Below are positions 20,390 through 32,830 of a stretch of DNA of 64,000 nucleotides, one piece after another. The notes below the pieces were generated by a model. The model was not told the origin of the DNA. It searched no databases and worked only from the letters and a program-made list of their open reading frames with translations. Source of the stretch: Rhizophagus clarus (lineage: Eukaryota; Glomeromycota; Glomeromycetes; Glomerales; Glomeraceae); NCBI GenBank assembly GCA_015698045.1, contig BLAL01000030.1, forward strand, positions 806,001 to 870,000. Direction: 5' to 3'. Both the position numbers and the translations under genes were made by a program. Within the stretch, counting starts at the first letter, position 1; the number at the start of each line of letters is the position of its first letter.

Positions 20390-22902
20390 TTATTTTTTGC
20401 CTTTACTACGATTTGGATTATTTATGCACGTATTTGAGTAATGCCCAACTTCGCCACAAATTTTGCAGTGGCGTTTATTTTTGCTAGAAATTTCAGTAAC
20501 ACTTTTAATCCTTTTCGTTCCTTTTGGTCTTCCTTTTTTAGGTCTTTTCATGGGATTTTGAAGATGCAAAAAACTACAATCATTTTCTTCATCATTTTCG
20601 CTAGATTCAACATCCAAATTAAAATCTGATTCACTATTTCTACTATCATTATTCTCCAAATTTCCATTTTCATCAAGATATTCTTTAAAAATCTCAAAAA
20701 TTCGTGTATCGCGTTTTTCAACCGCTTTAAGAGTAACTTTTTTTGCCATTCCCATTACTCTTCCATAAAAAATTCTTTCATCTAAATTTGATTTACTTGT
20801 TTGATCCCATTTATCAACATTATTTTGAATCATAGCTGTTAAATATAGAACTTCTTGATTTTTAGGCTGTTTTAGTAATTCTGTATTCTGAAATTTAGCA
20901 GCATACACAAAAGGTTCGTTTTTTCCATTTAATTCAGGATTCTTGTACCACCGTTTTCTAAGTAGTCGAATATGAAATGTTGCTGCATGTGTATGCATCA
21001 TAAGACTAAAATAATGACGGCAAACAATACCTCTTGTAATTGTTGCTAAACATGAACACAAATGTGCCGAATTGTTCATCAAAAGGATAAAATACTTGAA
21101 TTTTTGAGTATTTTGGACTGAGACTCCCCAAACTTCTTTAATTTCTTCTTGGTTAACATGATTAAAAATTGACTTAATACATGCTTTACGTTCATCAAGT
21201 AAATCTTCTAAAAATCCTGTAGTATTTATTTCCTTAAATTTGATTATTTTAAGATATGAAAATCTTAGCCATACTCTTTAATTTATAACGAAATAAAGAA
21301 GTTAAGAATTTTTTCATACCTGTTCAAATATATTAAACTGATTTAATTCAAACTGTTCACATTTATAATACACACTTTGATTTATTTCTTGAACTTGAAG
21401 GTTATATAATGGGTCCGTTAAATAATTTTTAATAATTGTTTCAACTGCAGGAAAAAGAAAATTTGCAGTTTGTAAATCAACTACACAAGGAATAACTGAT
21501 TTCCAAAATGCATATTCTTTTTGTCGTTCTTCTTCTTGATGACGGCGATTTATTGTCTTATTAAGTTGAACTAATGAAGTATTAGAATTAATGAGTTCTT
21601 TTTTCAGAACTGCATTTAAACCTTCTACTCGCGAAGTTGTTTGTGTTGCTGCAGTAAAAATTGTTGAGGTATAACAAAATGCCCAGTAAGTTTTGGATTT
21701 ATACAAATTATTCAAATAATTAGAAATCTGCTCATATTTCTCAACTAATTTATAAAATAAGCGCTCAAATCTTTCTTGACTTAAACTATTTCTAGCATTA
21801 TAAAATTCATTTAAAAATTGTGAATAATTTTCGCCCAAAGGTCCAAAAAGATTTTTATGCAGATTTTGATTAATATGGTATATGCAGTGCATTGCATAAC
21901 AGCCTTTATAAATTTTAATACATGCAGCATCCACGGCAGGATCCGAATCAGTCATAAAAACCAATGGAATTAATCCTCCATTTATATTTTCATTTTGTCT
22001 TTTACCACCTGTGGCAAGTAAAGTACATTCAAGAATCCATATATGTGTATCAGCTGTTTCGTCATCAACAAATGCTTGACATACTAAACGTGAACAATTA
22101 TAATTATCAATAGCAACAAATAGTGATAACGCCATATTGTATCTATTTGTTTTGTAAGTTATATCGTTAATTATAACATCATGATATTGTATCCAAAGCT
22201 CTATTTGATTAGGACTCATCCAAAATAATCTTCTCAACACTTTTGCTTCATCGAAATCAACAAAAATTTGCCATCTAGTATCATTTTCCTTTAATTCAAT
22301 AAGGTATTCATAAAGTTTTGATGCATCATTACTTAAATCTTTAGCTGATGGTCGATATTTTTGTATCTCACTGCGAAGAATATCAGATCGAATTTTTTGT
22401 TCAGGATATTTTTCTTCAAGATAAATTCTTTGTTGTGTTGTGGAAAGATGAACATGTTTTGTTAAAAATTCAATATCCTTTAGCATTTCTTCTGACATCA
22501 TTACTTCATTCTCATAATTTACAAGCTGACAATTAAGTTCATGACAATGATCATTGGAAATAGTAGTAACATATACATATTGATTGATATTATCCTTTTC
22601 CGGTCTTGATAAATTAATATGTGCTTTACAACCCATCTGAATTGATTTATTAATTTTTTTTTGGATTTTTCTTTATTTGTTTGCAGCTCAGTTAACGGTT
22701 CCCTAGGTTTGCCAGCATGTTGACAAATAATTGTCAATTTTCGATATTCACCTTCTGCGTTACGTTCAGAACGGTTGAAACGTGTTTGGAAGCCTTGAAT
22801 ATTACACCATTTTTGAACATATTCAATAGCAGTATCCCATGTAACAAAATATTGGCCAATATGAAGTTGCTGTTGTTCATTAGAACTTGTAGAACTTGCC
22901 AT
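20390..22902 (-). pseudogene. FAR1/MULE-type transposase, one frameshift
   Basis: Translation likely starts at MASSTSSNEQQQ (22902). The N-terminal FAR1-like zinc region shows conserved C/H positions (WCNIQGF, IICQHAG, MGCKAHINLS, NDHCHEL). An A9 run (T9 at 22654-22662) puts its first 80 or so codons in a different frame from the rest; one base in that run would reconcile them. The MULE transposase domain has a full DDE set in the 440-codon segment (22636..21320): INDITYKTNRY, VFMTDSDPAVDA and SRVEGLNAVLKKEL. An 87-bp intron (21319..21233, GTATGA...TTTAAG) then joins in phase to EINTTGFLEDLLDERK. The C-terminal part carries a SWIM zinc finger (CSCLATITRGIVCRHYF), a basic RPKKGRPKGTKR stretch and a CCHC knuckle (CKICGEVGHYSNTC). 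It would bind the TIRs and catalyse cut-and-paste transposition. All catalytic residues remain. Confidence 0.88.
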
Positions 22903-23142
22903 TTCTGTATACAAAATTAGAGTATGGATAACGCGCACGATATAAAAACAAATAAAACAAAATTGTTGGTTCGATGTAAAAATTTTTTTTTCCTTAAAAA
23001 ATCAATGATCAACAACATACATAACGTTTTTAACAAATAGATTCGTTTACAAAATGATACTACATAATTTAATCATTTTATTCTCCATATACAAATCTAC
23101 TTTATCATTTTTTATTGAATTTATTAAAGAAAACCCCATTCT

Positions 23143-24337
23143 TTACAGTGTAAAAAAAATTACAGTAATTATTTCTACATTTGCGAAACTAATTTAAAAC
23201 CTTGACCTATCAACTGAAGAATAAAAGTTGCTAAAAGATTAAAATGAAAAAAGAAAATGGAGACGAGTTTAATAGTATTTTCTGGCGCTTTTACGCATGA
23301 TTATTCAAGAATCAAGATAGTGAAGTAAGTGTCCAGTGGTTTAAAAAACTATATTTAAAAAGGAAACCCGAAGTTAGTAACAAAAAATAAATAAAAGAAC
23401 TAAAACAAAAAAAAAAAGTATAAATACTGTACCTATAAGAGAGTGGAAAGCTGTACCTAAGTTACAAGAGGGAGAAAATCAAAATCAGCAACGAAGAATG
23501 AATGAAAAAATGAATAGAAAATAAAAAATAAAGAAGAAAACTTACGTCAAATAAAGTAGAAAGCTGCACTTAATTCTACAGGCGACGTGGAAGGTTGCAC
23601 CTAAAAGGAAACCAAAATTAGCGCAAAAAAAATAAAAGCATAAAGAACGAAAATAAAAAAAAAAAGAAAAACATAAAAACACTTACAGGAGGAGCAAAAA
23701 GCCATACCTAATTCTACAGAAGAAGTAGAAAATCATACCCGAAAAGAAATCAGAATTAGCAATAAAGAATGAAAAAACGAACAAAAACAAGAAAGGAGAA
23801 CATAATAATACCTTAAGTAATGTGTAGAAACCTGTACCTAAGCCTATAACAAAAGGAGCTGATCTCCCCTTTTCATATTGAATACCCTTGAGAAGTAGAA
23901 AGACGCGCCTAAAAAGAAAGACGCGCCCAATAAGAAAAAGCAACCAGGTTTAAGTAAATGTGTTAAAGACTACCACTAACAGCCGAGCTTTAAAATATCT
24001 ACAAGAAAATGAAGAACAACAGTTAATTAAAGAAATAAAATACGTCAAAAAGCTACATATTAACACTTAAACTTACCATTTTCAAAGTTAAAGCTAGAAA
24101 AATACTGAAAAAAGATAGGGAGAAGGGTTAAATTTTTAAGGTTTATTGTTAAGCGAAGCTTTAAAAAAAGAAAGTGTAAAATACGAAAAAAAGAGATGTG
24201 TAATATGATCGTGTGTAAAAAATCAGCAAATAAAATTAAATTATTGATTGGTATGCTTAACTGCCAATCAAATTTTATAAAATTAATAAATCACGTGAGG
24301 GTGCGCACATGCGCGGGTGCGCACAAATTTTAAACCC
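23143..24337. repeat. MULE right terminal inverted repeat
   Basis: Reverse-complement partner of the left TIR, with the outer end GCGGGTGCGCACAAATTTTA. The transposase N-terminus lies just inside it, so its promoter is probably in this repeat. Confidence 0.9.
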
Positions 24338-24366
24338 ATTAAAATATTATATTATATATTTAAATA

Positions 24367-24523
24367 TGGGGTTTTTGCAAAAGAAAGGTACAAAACCTCA
24401 AAAAAAAAATAAAAATTTAATTAATATTAAATTTATACTTATTTAAGTATAAAAACATAATTAACATATAAAATAAATTTAAAACTTTTTTTGAGTTTCG
24501 TACTTTTCTATTGCAAAGACTTA
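24367..24523. mobile_element. 157-bp mariner-type MITE, copy 2 (inverted)
   Basis: Same ends as copy 1 (TGGGGTTTTTGCAAAAGAAAG and TCTATTGCAAAGAC) and the same length, but in the opposite orientation, flanked by TA at 24365-24366 and 24524-24525. It lies only 20 bp outside the MULE target duplication. Confidence 0.85.
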
Positions 24524-24861
24524 TATTATATATATTAATTAAATAATCTATTTATTTAGATTAATTTATTTTTTTTTTATTCTTTTTGATTTTTCAGGCA
24601 TAACCTTTAATTTTAAAATTAAGTAATATTAGGAAGTTTTGGAAGTATTGATTTATACCAAAATATACATTAATCAATACTTATTAGTAATTCAATATGA
24701 GGCGTAATATTGTATACAGGAGTAAATCAACATATAATGTTAATATACATGTTATTCAACCCTAATGCATTAATATATGTATTATTAAACTTATGACCAA
24801 TATCATATATCAATACATTATGCAATATTATATTTTGTTATTATTATATTGAGTTCTTATT

Positions 24862-25865
24862 AGAGCTTCGATCAGTTTCGATAATTACCAAACTGTACTG
24901 ACCAGTTTCAGTATTGGAGTGGTTTCAGTTTCATGATTTATCAAACCAAAACTTTCAGTTTCAGTATCAGTTTTACGATTTACCGAACCGATTTACTGAT
25001 AATAAAAATATTTTTTTTATAAGAAAAACGTCTTTTTATTAAATAATGTAGTTAAAAAAAAATGTTGTGAAACATTTTTTTACATAAACGTTTAATATAA
25101 AAAATAACGTTTTGCAACATTATTTTTGCAGAATTTATAAAAAACGTTGCAAAACATCTTTTATATAGACAATTTATTATGAAAAATAACATTTTGTAAC
25201 GTTATTTTTGCAAATATTGTAAAAAATGTTGCAAAACATTTTTTACATAAACGATTTGATAAAAAAAAATAATATTTCGCAATGTTATTTTTGCAAAACT
25301 TGTAAAAAATGTTGTAAAACGTTTTTTACATAAACAATTTAATATGAAAAATAACATTTCACAATATTATTTTTGCGAATATTATAAAAAACGTTGTGAA
25401 ATGTTTTTTACATAAACGTTTGATATAAAAAAAATAATATTTCGTAACGTTATTTTTGCAAAACTTGTAAAAAATGTTGCGAAACATTTTTTACATTGGA
25501 AATTTAATATAGAAAACAACATTTTGCAACGTTATTTTCTTTTTTATTTAAAAATATTGCAAAACGTTTTTATAAAATGATTTAATATAAAAAAAACGTT
25601 TCGCAACATTTTTTTTATCACTTTAATAAAAAATGTTGTGAAACGTTTTTTATGAATGATTTGATAAGAAAAAAACGTTTTGCAACCTTTTTTTTGCTAA
25701 ACGTTGCAAAACGTTTTTTTACTAAAAACGTTTGGTAAATCAGTTCAGTTTTTGGTAATTACTGATCGGTTTTAGTAATCATTAATACCGATATTGATTA
25801 ATTTGGTTCAGTATCAGTTTTTGCAAAAACTAAACTAAACTGAACCGATCAGAGCCTTAGTTCTT
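24862..25865 (+). mobile_element. Hairpin-rich repeat element, copy 2
   Basis: Same organisation and orientation as 17795..18930: edge sequence AGAGCTTCGATCAGTTTCG, about nine internal units with GTTGCAAAACATTTTTT and AACGTTTTGCAAC, and closing CTGAACCGATCAGAGCC. The two copies bracket the MULE. Non-coding. Confidence 0.75.
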
Positions 25866-26420
25866 ACTACTGAAGATTCTCTTTTTTGTCACTATAAATA
25901 GGCAAAGAGAACAGCAATGGCTTTCTCCCTATAGGCACTAATAGGTCTCTACCTATTTACAGAAGAGTGGCTTTTTATAAGGTTAAATAAACATATGTAC
26001 ATTATATATATAGTAAGTATATACATACACGCATACGTACCTTAATATAATTAATGTATATTGACAAAAAAATTTATAAGAAAAAAATCTGCATTGACTA
26101 ATGTAGAGATATACTCCAGTGAAATCTGTTTAATCTATTATCTGATTCAATCAAAAAATAAATCATTTAGATTAAGAATGAACAGATTGCGAATAATTCA
26201 GATAAATCTGTTGGATAACATCAGATTGATCAGATATTATACAGATGATCAGAGTAATCAAATTGATCAACTAATCTAGTCTAATTTATACTTTTTTTTT
26301 CTTTAAAAAAAAAATTTTTTTTCTTTAAGGATGAACTTAGAGATATTTCTTTAGATAAAATATGTCAAAGATAAGTATAAATTTTCTTTTTCTTTTGTCT
26401 TGAGAATATTAATAATACTT
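25866..26420. other. AT-rich spacer
   Basis: No gene was recognised. The 72-codon frame at 26061..26279 lies over repeated CAGAT/GATCAGA words and is not convincing. Confidence 0.35.
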
Positions 26421-27770
26421 CATTTCTTCAGGAATGCCTTTCTGGACTTGAACTTCAGTTTATTTGAACTATTAAGGTAAGTTAGTAATAAGGGTTTTTA
26501 TTATTCTTTATTATTGGAAACATCATTAACATTCCTTTTGCTTTTTTTCTTTAAGGGATGCCTTCCTGGAACTGGATTTCAGCTTGGATTATAAAAGTAA
26601 ATTGGGGAGAAAGATTTAGTTTTTTTTTGCTTTGAGAATGTCATTAATGTTCCTTTTTCTTTTTTTTTATTTAGAAAACATGTTCTTGGACTTGGATTTA
26701 GCTTAAATTATGAAAGGTAAGGTGAGCAGAAAACTTTTTAGTTTTTTTTTGTCTTTAAAACATCATTAATATTTTTTTTCTCTTTTTTATTTAGAGAACG
26801 CATTCTTGGACTTGAATTTCAGTTTATTTGGACTATAAAGGTAAGTTAACAATAGGGGTTTTCATTTTTTTTTATTATTGAAAATATTATTAACATTTTT
26901 TTTGCTTTTTTTCTTTAGAGAACGCCTTTCTAGAACTGGATTCAATTTGGGTTATAAAAGTAGGTTGGGAAGGAAGGTTTAGTTTTTTTTGCTTTAGGAA
27001 TGTCATTAACATTTCTTTTTCTTCTTTTTATTTAAGGAATGTGTTCTTGAACTTGAATTTCAGTTTATTTGGACTATAAAGATAAATTAGTAATAAAGGT
27101 TTTTATTTTTCTTTATTATTGAGAATGTTATTAACATTCCTTTTGCTTCTTTTTTTTAGAGGACATCTTCTTGGAACTGGATTTTGATTTGGATTATAAA
27201 GGTAAGTTGGAAAGGAAAGTTTAGTTTTTTTTGCTTTGAAAATGTTATTAATGTTCCTTTTTTTTGTTTAAGAAATATGTTCCTAGATTTGGATTTTGGC
27301 TTGAATTATGAAAGGTAAGACAAGTAAAAAAACTTTTTAGTTTTTTTTGTTTTTAGAACATTATTAATGTTCCTTCTTCTTTTTTTTGTTTAGAGAACGT
27401 GTTTTTGGACTTGAATTTCAGCTTAAATTATGAAACATAAGGTGGATGGGAAACTTTGTAGTTTTTTTATTTTTGAGAATATTATTAATGTTCCTTTTGC
27501 TTGTAGTTTTTTTATTTTTGAGAACGTTATTAATGTTCCTTTTGCTTGTAGTTTTTTTATTTTTGAGAACGTTATTAATGTTCCTTTTGCTTCTTTTATT
27601 TAGAGAATGCCTTTCTGGACTGGATTTCAGATTGGATTATAAAGATAAGTTTGAAAAAGGGTATTTTTCTTTTTTTTTATCATTAGGAACTTCATTAATA
27701 TTTTTTTTGCTATTTTTTTTTTTTAGGAAACACTCCTTGAACTTGAATTTCAGTTTGGATTATTGAAAGA
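26420..27770 (+). repeat. Mini-exon-like tandem array B
   Basis: About 11 units of roughly 110-125 bp. Each unit has ATTAACATTCC- or ATTAATGTTCC-like sequence, a T-rich tract with TTTAG or TTTAAG, a 41-46-nt block of the type GAATGCCTTTCTGGACTTGA, and GTAAGTT or GTAAGG. Clear units are 26432..26476, 26675..26716, 26795..26840, 26919..26959 and 27160..27201. The ATTAAC word sits about 25-35 nt before the AG, where a branch point would be. Some units lost the donor (GATAAA near 27081, GATAAG near 27645). At 27466-27600 a 45-bp segment is triplicated. Confidence 0.65.
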
Positions 27771-28330
27771 TATAAAAAGATGATGAGGGGAAATGAAAAG
27801 ATGACAAGAATAAAATGATGATAAAAACAAAATAATGATAAGAACGAAATGATGGGAATAAAATGATAATTGATGATGAGAACAAAATGATAATTGATGG
27901 TGAAGACGAAACAATAATTGGTGATAAGGATGGATGAAATAATAATCAATAATAAGGACAGATAAAATGATAATTAATGATGAAAACAAAATAATAATTA
28001 GTAATGAGAACAGATGTATAAAATAATAATCAATGATAAGGACAGACAAAATAATAATTGATAATAAAGACGAAATGATAATTAATGATGATGACAAAAC
28101 GATGATTGATGAGGATGAAACAATAATGAGAACAAAATGGTGATAAGAATAACATGATCATGAGAATGAAAAGAAAAAGAAATGATAATGAAAAAGAAGA
28201 AAGTGAATGAAAATGAAAAGAAAAGAGGAATAAATTAATAAAAGAAAAACCATAAAAAAAAGAAAAAATAGTTAATAAAAATGAAATATGAAAATAAAAT
28301 TAAAAAAAGATAAGAAAAAAATGCTACACC
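27771..28330. repeat. Purine-rich short-period repeat (GATGA/AAATGATAAT)
   Basis: Degenerate repeats of about 12-20 bp, nearly all purine plus T (AAAATGATAATTGATGATGA). The frames on the other strand, rich in Ile/Ser/His, are artefacts. Confidence 0.75.
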
Positions 28331-28610
28331 TAGAATGTCTTCAGAGACATCTGGAAATGAAAAGATAAGGGTTGTTTCTTTTTTTTTTATTAATCTCATT
28401 TAAGAATATTCCCTAACATTCCTTTATTGTCTTTTTTTAATAGAATCACCTCCTAAAGACTTTTGAAGACAAAAAGGTAGGGTTTATTTCTTTTTTTTTA
28501 TTAATTTTATTTAAGAACATTCTAATGTTTTTTTATTAATTTTTTTTATAGGAATGCCTCTTAGAAATAAAATGAACTCCTGAAGATGAAGGATAATAAA
28601 AAAAGCAATA
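28331..28610 (+). repeat. Mini-exon-like units continuing array B
   Basis: Two to three further cassettes: TTTTTTAATAG before AATCACCTCCTAAAGAC ending AAAAAGGTAGGG, and TTTTTATAG before GAATGCCTCTTAGAAAT. Between them lie ATTCCCTAACATTCC and ACATTCTAATG, the same branch-point-like position as in array B. Confidence 0.5.
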
Positions 28611-29639
28611 GAAAATAATAAAATAATAAGATCAGTTTATTAAAAATAAAATAAAATAATATAATGAAAAGTTGCAATGGCTTAAGATTATTTTGATTAT
28701 TTGATAAATAAATAAAAATAATTAAATACGTGATAAGGGGTGCATTATAACACAGGAGTGTGTTAAATAAATTATTTCTTTTAATTATTAATTTCTTTTT
28801 TTTTTTTTAATGATCAATATATGCTTTTATTGATATTTAGTTTATATACTATATAAACAATTTATCAGAAACTATATCCACTCTAATTTGCAAAATACGA
28901 TCATTAAAATTTAATTATTAATTTCTAGTTTTTTTTTAATTTTTAATTATTAATTTTTGATTCATTTTTTTATTAAGTTTTAACTATTGATTTTTAATTT
29001 TTTTTTTATCTTTTTTATTAATATTCAATTCTTTTTGTTTATTAATCTTTAGTTTATTTTATTATTTTTTTAATAATCTTTTATTTTTTTATTATTTTTT
29101 TTTTATTTTTTTTTATCTTTTTTTTCTTTTTTTCATTCTCTTTTATTTATTTTTTTATTTTTTTTTATTTTTTTTTATTTTATCTTTTTTTATATATTTC
29201 ATTTTTATTCTTCTAATTATTTTTGTTTTTCTTTATCTTTTTATTATTTTTTTTCTTTATTGATCTTTTTCATTAATCTTTTTTACTGTATTTTTTCTAT
29301 TTTTTTTTTATATTAAAAGATGGAACTGAGACAATAACATAATTTTAAAATAATCATAAATTTAATTATTTAATTAATTTAAAGAATTATTGTTATTTTA
29401 AAAATTTTTTAAAAACTTTTAATTTAGTTTTTTTTAAACTAAATTAAAATTTTGCAAGGAATTCATTAAAAGTATTAGTTTTTTTCTAGCATATTTATAT
29501 AATTTTTTTATTAATGTATTATAAATAAAAAAAATATTTTTTTTAAATAATTAAGTTAATTAATGTATAATTATAATAAAATTTCAAAAAAATTTTTTTG
29601 GCTAAGTTTCATCTTTTGCTATGAGTCTGCTCATATTAT
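28611..29639. other. AT-rich spacer with long T-rich tract
   Basis: From about 28920 to 29315 the plus strand is mostly T with TTTTTATTTTT words. No gene. Confidence 0.5.
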
Positions 29640-29810
29640 AATATTAATATTATAGTTAAAATTATACAATATAAATCATAGCTTAATTTTTTTTTTTATA
29701 TATATTGTGATATAATTATTAAATAAAATTATAAAATTAGTCAATAAAAATTTTTTATAAATTATATAATTATAATATTAAATACCAATGATATAATTAT
29801 TATAAAATAT
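29640..29810. repeat. Dispersed repeat, copy 2 (partner at 15489)
   Basis: Direct-orientation match to 15489..15660, sharing ATTATAGTTAAAATTAT, AAATTAGTCAATAAAAATTT and AATATTAAATACCA. Each copy lies near a mini-exon array. Confidence 0.6.
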
Positions 29811-30370
29811 TATAATACCATATATTTCTGAAATTAAGCACCTTTCAAAATTAAGCACTTTACATTTTATATATATTAAAAATAAGCATCCCCTTAAAAA
29901 TTAAATTGCTTTCTTATTTAAACATTATAAATATTAAAATTATATTTTATTAACATTTATTTTTTTTTTTTAAGATGTTAATATTATATAACTTTATTTA
30001 AGAGATTATAAGGTGCTAAGCACTCAGTACAATAAACTGAAAGTATACTTCTGATCTGAGAGCCAGTCCAAATATCTGTCTGAACAATTAATAACTAAAA
30101 ACATGTAAAAAGGTAAGAGAAAAAGAAAATAAAAAAAAGAAAAATTCTATCTTATCTAGAAAAACAAAGTAAATATCCTACTAATTATTACTAATTCTGA
30201 GACTGTTTCTGAATAAATTCTATCAAAACTGTCTTTAGTTCTACAATCTTAACATACAATTATCATTTAAATAGTTTCTTTGAAAGGAAAATGCCTATAC
30301 TCTTATTATTCTTGTTATCATATGGGCTGATTTGATTACTCACTCAAAATATTTAAATTTAATCATTTTT
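29811..30370. other. Spacer without recognised gene
   Basis: AT-rich; nothing supportable. Confidence 0.35.
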
Positions 30371-30590
30371 TAACATCAGAAAAAATTTTAGTCTGCAAAT
30401 CTATGCAGTTCTGCGGAGTTCATTTCTGCGCAAATCTGAGGATATGTCGATGCGCAGCACTGAAAAATTTTATGGATTTCTGCGCAAATCTGCAAACATT
30501 AAAAAATCTGTGAAAATTTTTACAAATAAAACCTGCGAAATTTTTTAAAAACACTGATGCAAATTTACAATTAGGCAGTGTTTTAACTTA
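30371..30590. repeat. CTGCGCAAATCTG-type short repeats
   Basis: Several degenerate CTGCGCAAATCTG / TCTGCAAATC words. Similar words (CTGCAGTATTGCGCAGATTC, GCGGCAATCTGC, GCAGATCATCACAGATCTG) recur at about 33390-33560, beyond the array C block, so they may be matching edges of one larger repeat unit. Confidence 0.45.
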
Positions 30591-30839
30591 ATATTAACTA
30601 ATACCAATTTATTAATTAAAGATATAAAAGTATAGTACATATACTAAACTATCCTATTTGCTAACTAAATGCACTAATTAAAAGTCTCCTTTTCTTTTCT
30701 TTACAGACGTTCAAATTATGTTATTAATGGTTTGGAAATTGTTCCAGTTGGTTTGATTTCAACAAACAACTTTAATTTTTTGATCCAACTAAAGAAAAGT
30801 AAAATATTATCATTTAAATAAAAAAAAATGAAATAATTT

Positions 30840-32830
30840 CGAAGTTTTACCTTCAAAATTCTATCAGAAGGCATCTGAAAAGTCGTGAACCTATAAAAAA
30901 AAGGGAACCAAAATGTTAGTTTATGTTTTAATTTTTGAAAGTAAGTACCTTCAAAATCTTGTTTAGGAGGCTTTTCTCTTTGTCATTTTTCCACTTTTCT
31001 TTTACTACCTCCAACTTTAATTCTTCTCCATCTTTTGTTGGCATCTGGGAAGTCGTGAGCCTATAAAATAAAAAAATCAAAACGTTAGTAAACGTTTTGC
31101 TAAAATAAGACAAAAAAAAATTTCATTTTTTTTTATCACCTTTAAATAACTAGTCTGTCTTAAAAGAGGTTCCAGATCTAAAAAAAATAAAAACGAACAT
31201 AAATTAACATTCGTTAAAATAAAAATAAAAAAAAATTATTATTTACCTTCAAAATTTCTTTTAGAAATCCAACTGCGGACCTACAAAAAGAAAGAATAAA
31301 AAAAATAAAGAATGTTAGTAAATGTTCATTGAATAAAAAAAAGCAAAAAAAAAATTAAAAATTTGAAGTTTTACTTTTGAAATTGATGTCAATAATACTC
31401 ACAGTTTCCTAGTCTAAAAAAAAATAAAGAATGTTAGTAAACGTTCATTGAATAAAAGAAAAAAAAAATTGAATGTTAGCAACGTTTATTAAACAAAATA
31501 ATTAAATAAGTTTTTTTTTGAAGGTCATACCCTCAAAATGTCTTTCATTTATCTAAAAAAGAATAAAATAAATGTTAATCAATGTTCATTAAATAAAAAC
31601 AAAAAAAAAATCGAAGGTTTTACTTTCGAATAAAGTTCAGGTTTTATCTGGACCTAAAAAAAATTGAAAATGAATATTAGTTAACGTTTGTTAAAGCAAA
31701 AACAAAATAAAAAAAATCATTTCGAAGTTTCTTTACCTTCGAAATACCTCAGTCCACTTTAAATTAGAGTTCCAGACCTAAAAAAAAATGAAACAAAATA
31801 TTAGTAACATTTCGTAAGATAAAAATAAAAAAAAATTTATTTCAAAGTTTTCTTTACTTTCAAAATACTGAGGTCCATTTCTTCTGAACCTAAAAAAAGA
31901 AAGAAAATGAACGTTAGTTAACGTTCATTGAAATTAAAGTAAAAAAAAATGGTTTTTTTTACTTAATGGTTCACCTCAAAAAAGAGTTCTGGACTCAAAG
32001 AAAAAAAGAAAAGCGAAACGTTATTAACATTTTGCTAAAATACAAAAAAAAAATGAATTTTTTTTTACTTAGTGGTCTGTCTTGAAATGGAGTTCTAGAC
32101 CTAAACAAAAAAAAGAAAAGCGAAAAGTTACTAACGTTTTGCTAAAATACAAAAAAATTATTTTTTTTTACTTGAAGTGGTCTGCCTCGAAATGGAGTTC
32201 TGAACCTAAAGAAAAGAAGAAAAGCAAAACGTTACTAATATTTCGTTAAAATACAAAAAAAATGAATTTTTTTTTTACTTAGTGGTCCGCCTCAAAATGA
32301 AGTTCCAACCTAAAAAAATAGAAAGAAAAGCAAAACGTTACTAACGTTTTGCTAAAATACAAAAAAAAATGTTTTTTTTTACTCTTAAAGTGGTCCGCCT
32401 AAAATGGAGTTTTGAACCTAAAAAAAAGAAAAAGAAATCAAACGTTAGTTAACGTTCATTAAATCAAATCAATAAAAAAGGCTAGAACTGTACTTCGGCT
32501 TATGAACCTCCCAAAAAAATTAAAATAACAAAAAAAAAAGTCCGGAGCTGTACTTTGGCTTCTAAACCTAAAAAAAATATAAAAATCGAACATTTATAAT
32601 ATTCGTTAAATAAATTAATATACTTGAAGGCTTTAACTGAACCTTCGAAATGGAGAGTCCAGAGCTGTTCTTCAGTGTCAAGGACCTCTAACCTTCGAAA
32701 TGGAGAGTCCAGAACTGTTCTTCAGCATCAAGGACCTCTACCCTTCGAAGTGGAGAGTCTAGGGCTGTTCTTCAGCATCCAGGATCTTTAACCTTTGAAA
32801 TAAAGTCTGAAAAGAGCTTTGGGCTCGTCC
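30840..32830 (-). repeat. Mini-exon-like tandem array C
   Basis: About 16-18 units, best ordered from 31970 to 32460 with a period near 107 bp, read on the minus strand. Each is a T-rich tract ending TTTTTAG, a block such as GTCTAGAACTCCATTTCAAG of about 33-40 nt, then GTAAAAA or GTAAAGA. Between blocks is an AACGTTAGTAACGTT-type near-palindrome, most complete at 31906-31929. Three further blocks at 32640-32800 (CCTTCGAAATGGAGAGTCC) repeat every 60 bp without the intron part. Confidence 0.6.

Larger units (their letters stand above)
19022..24337 (-). mobile_element. Mutator-like DNA transposon (MULE), complete with TIRs
   Basis: The element is bounded by a 9-bp direct repeat, ATTAAAATA (19013-19021 and 24338-24346), the size expected for MULE target duplications. 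Its ends are long terminal inverted repeats (about 1.2 kb each) beginning GGTTTAAAATTTGTGCGCAC. A FAR1-type transposase is on the minus strand between them. Identity of the two TIRs is high over most of their length with few indels, implying fairly recent transposition. The single A-run frameshift in the transposase may make this copy non-autonomous. Confidence 0.93.
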
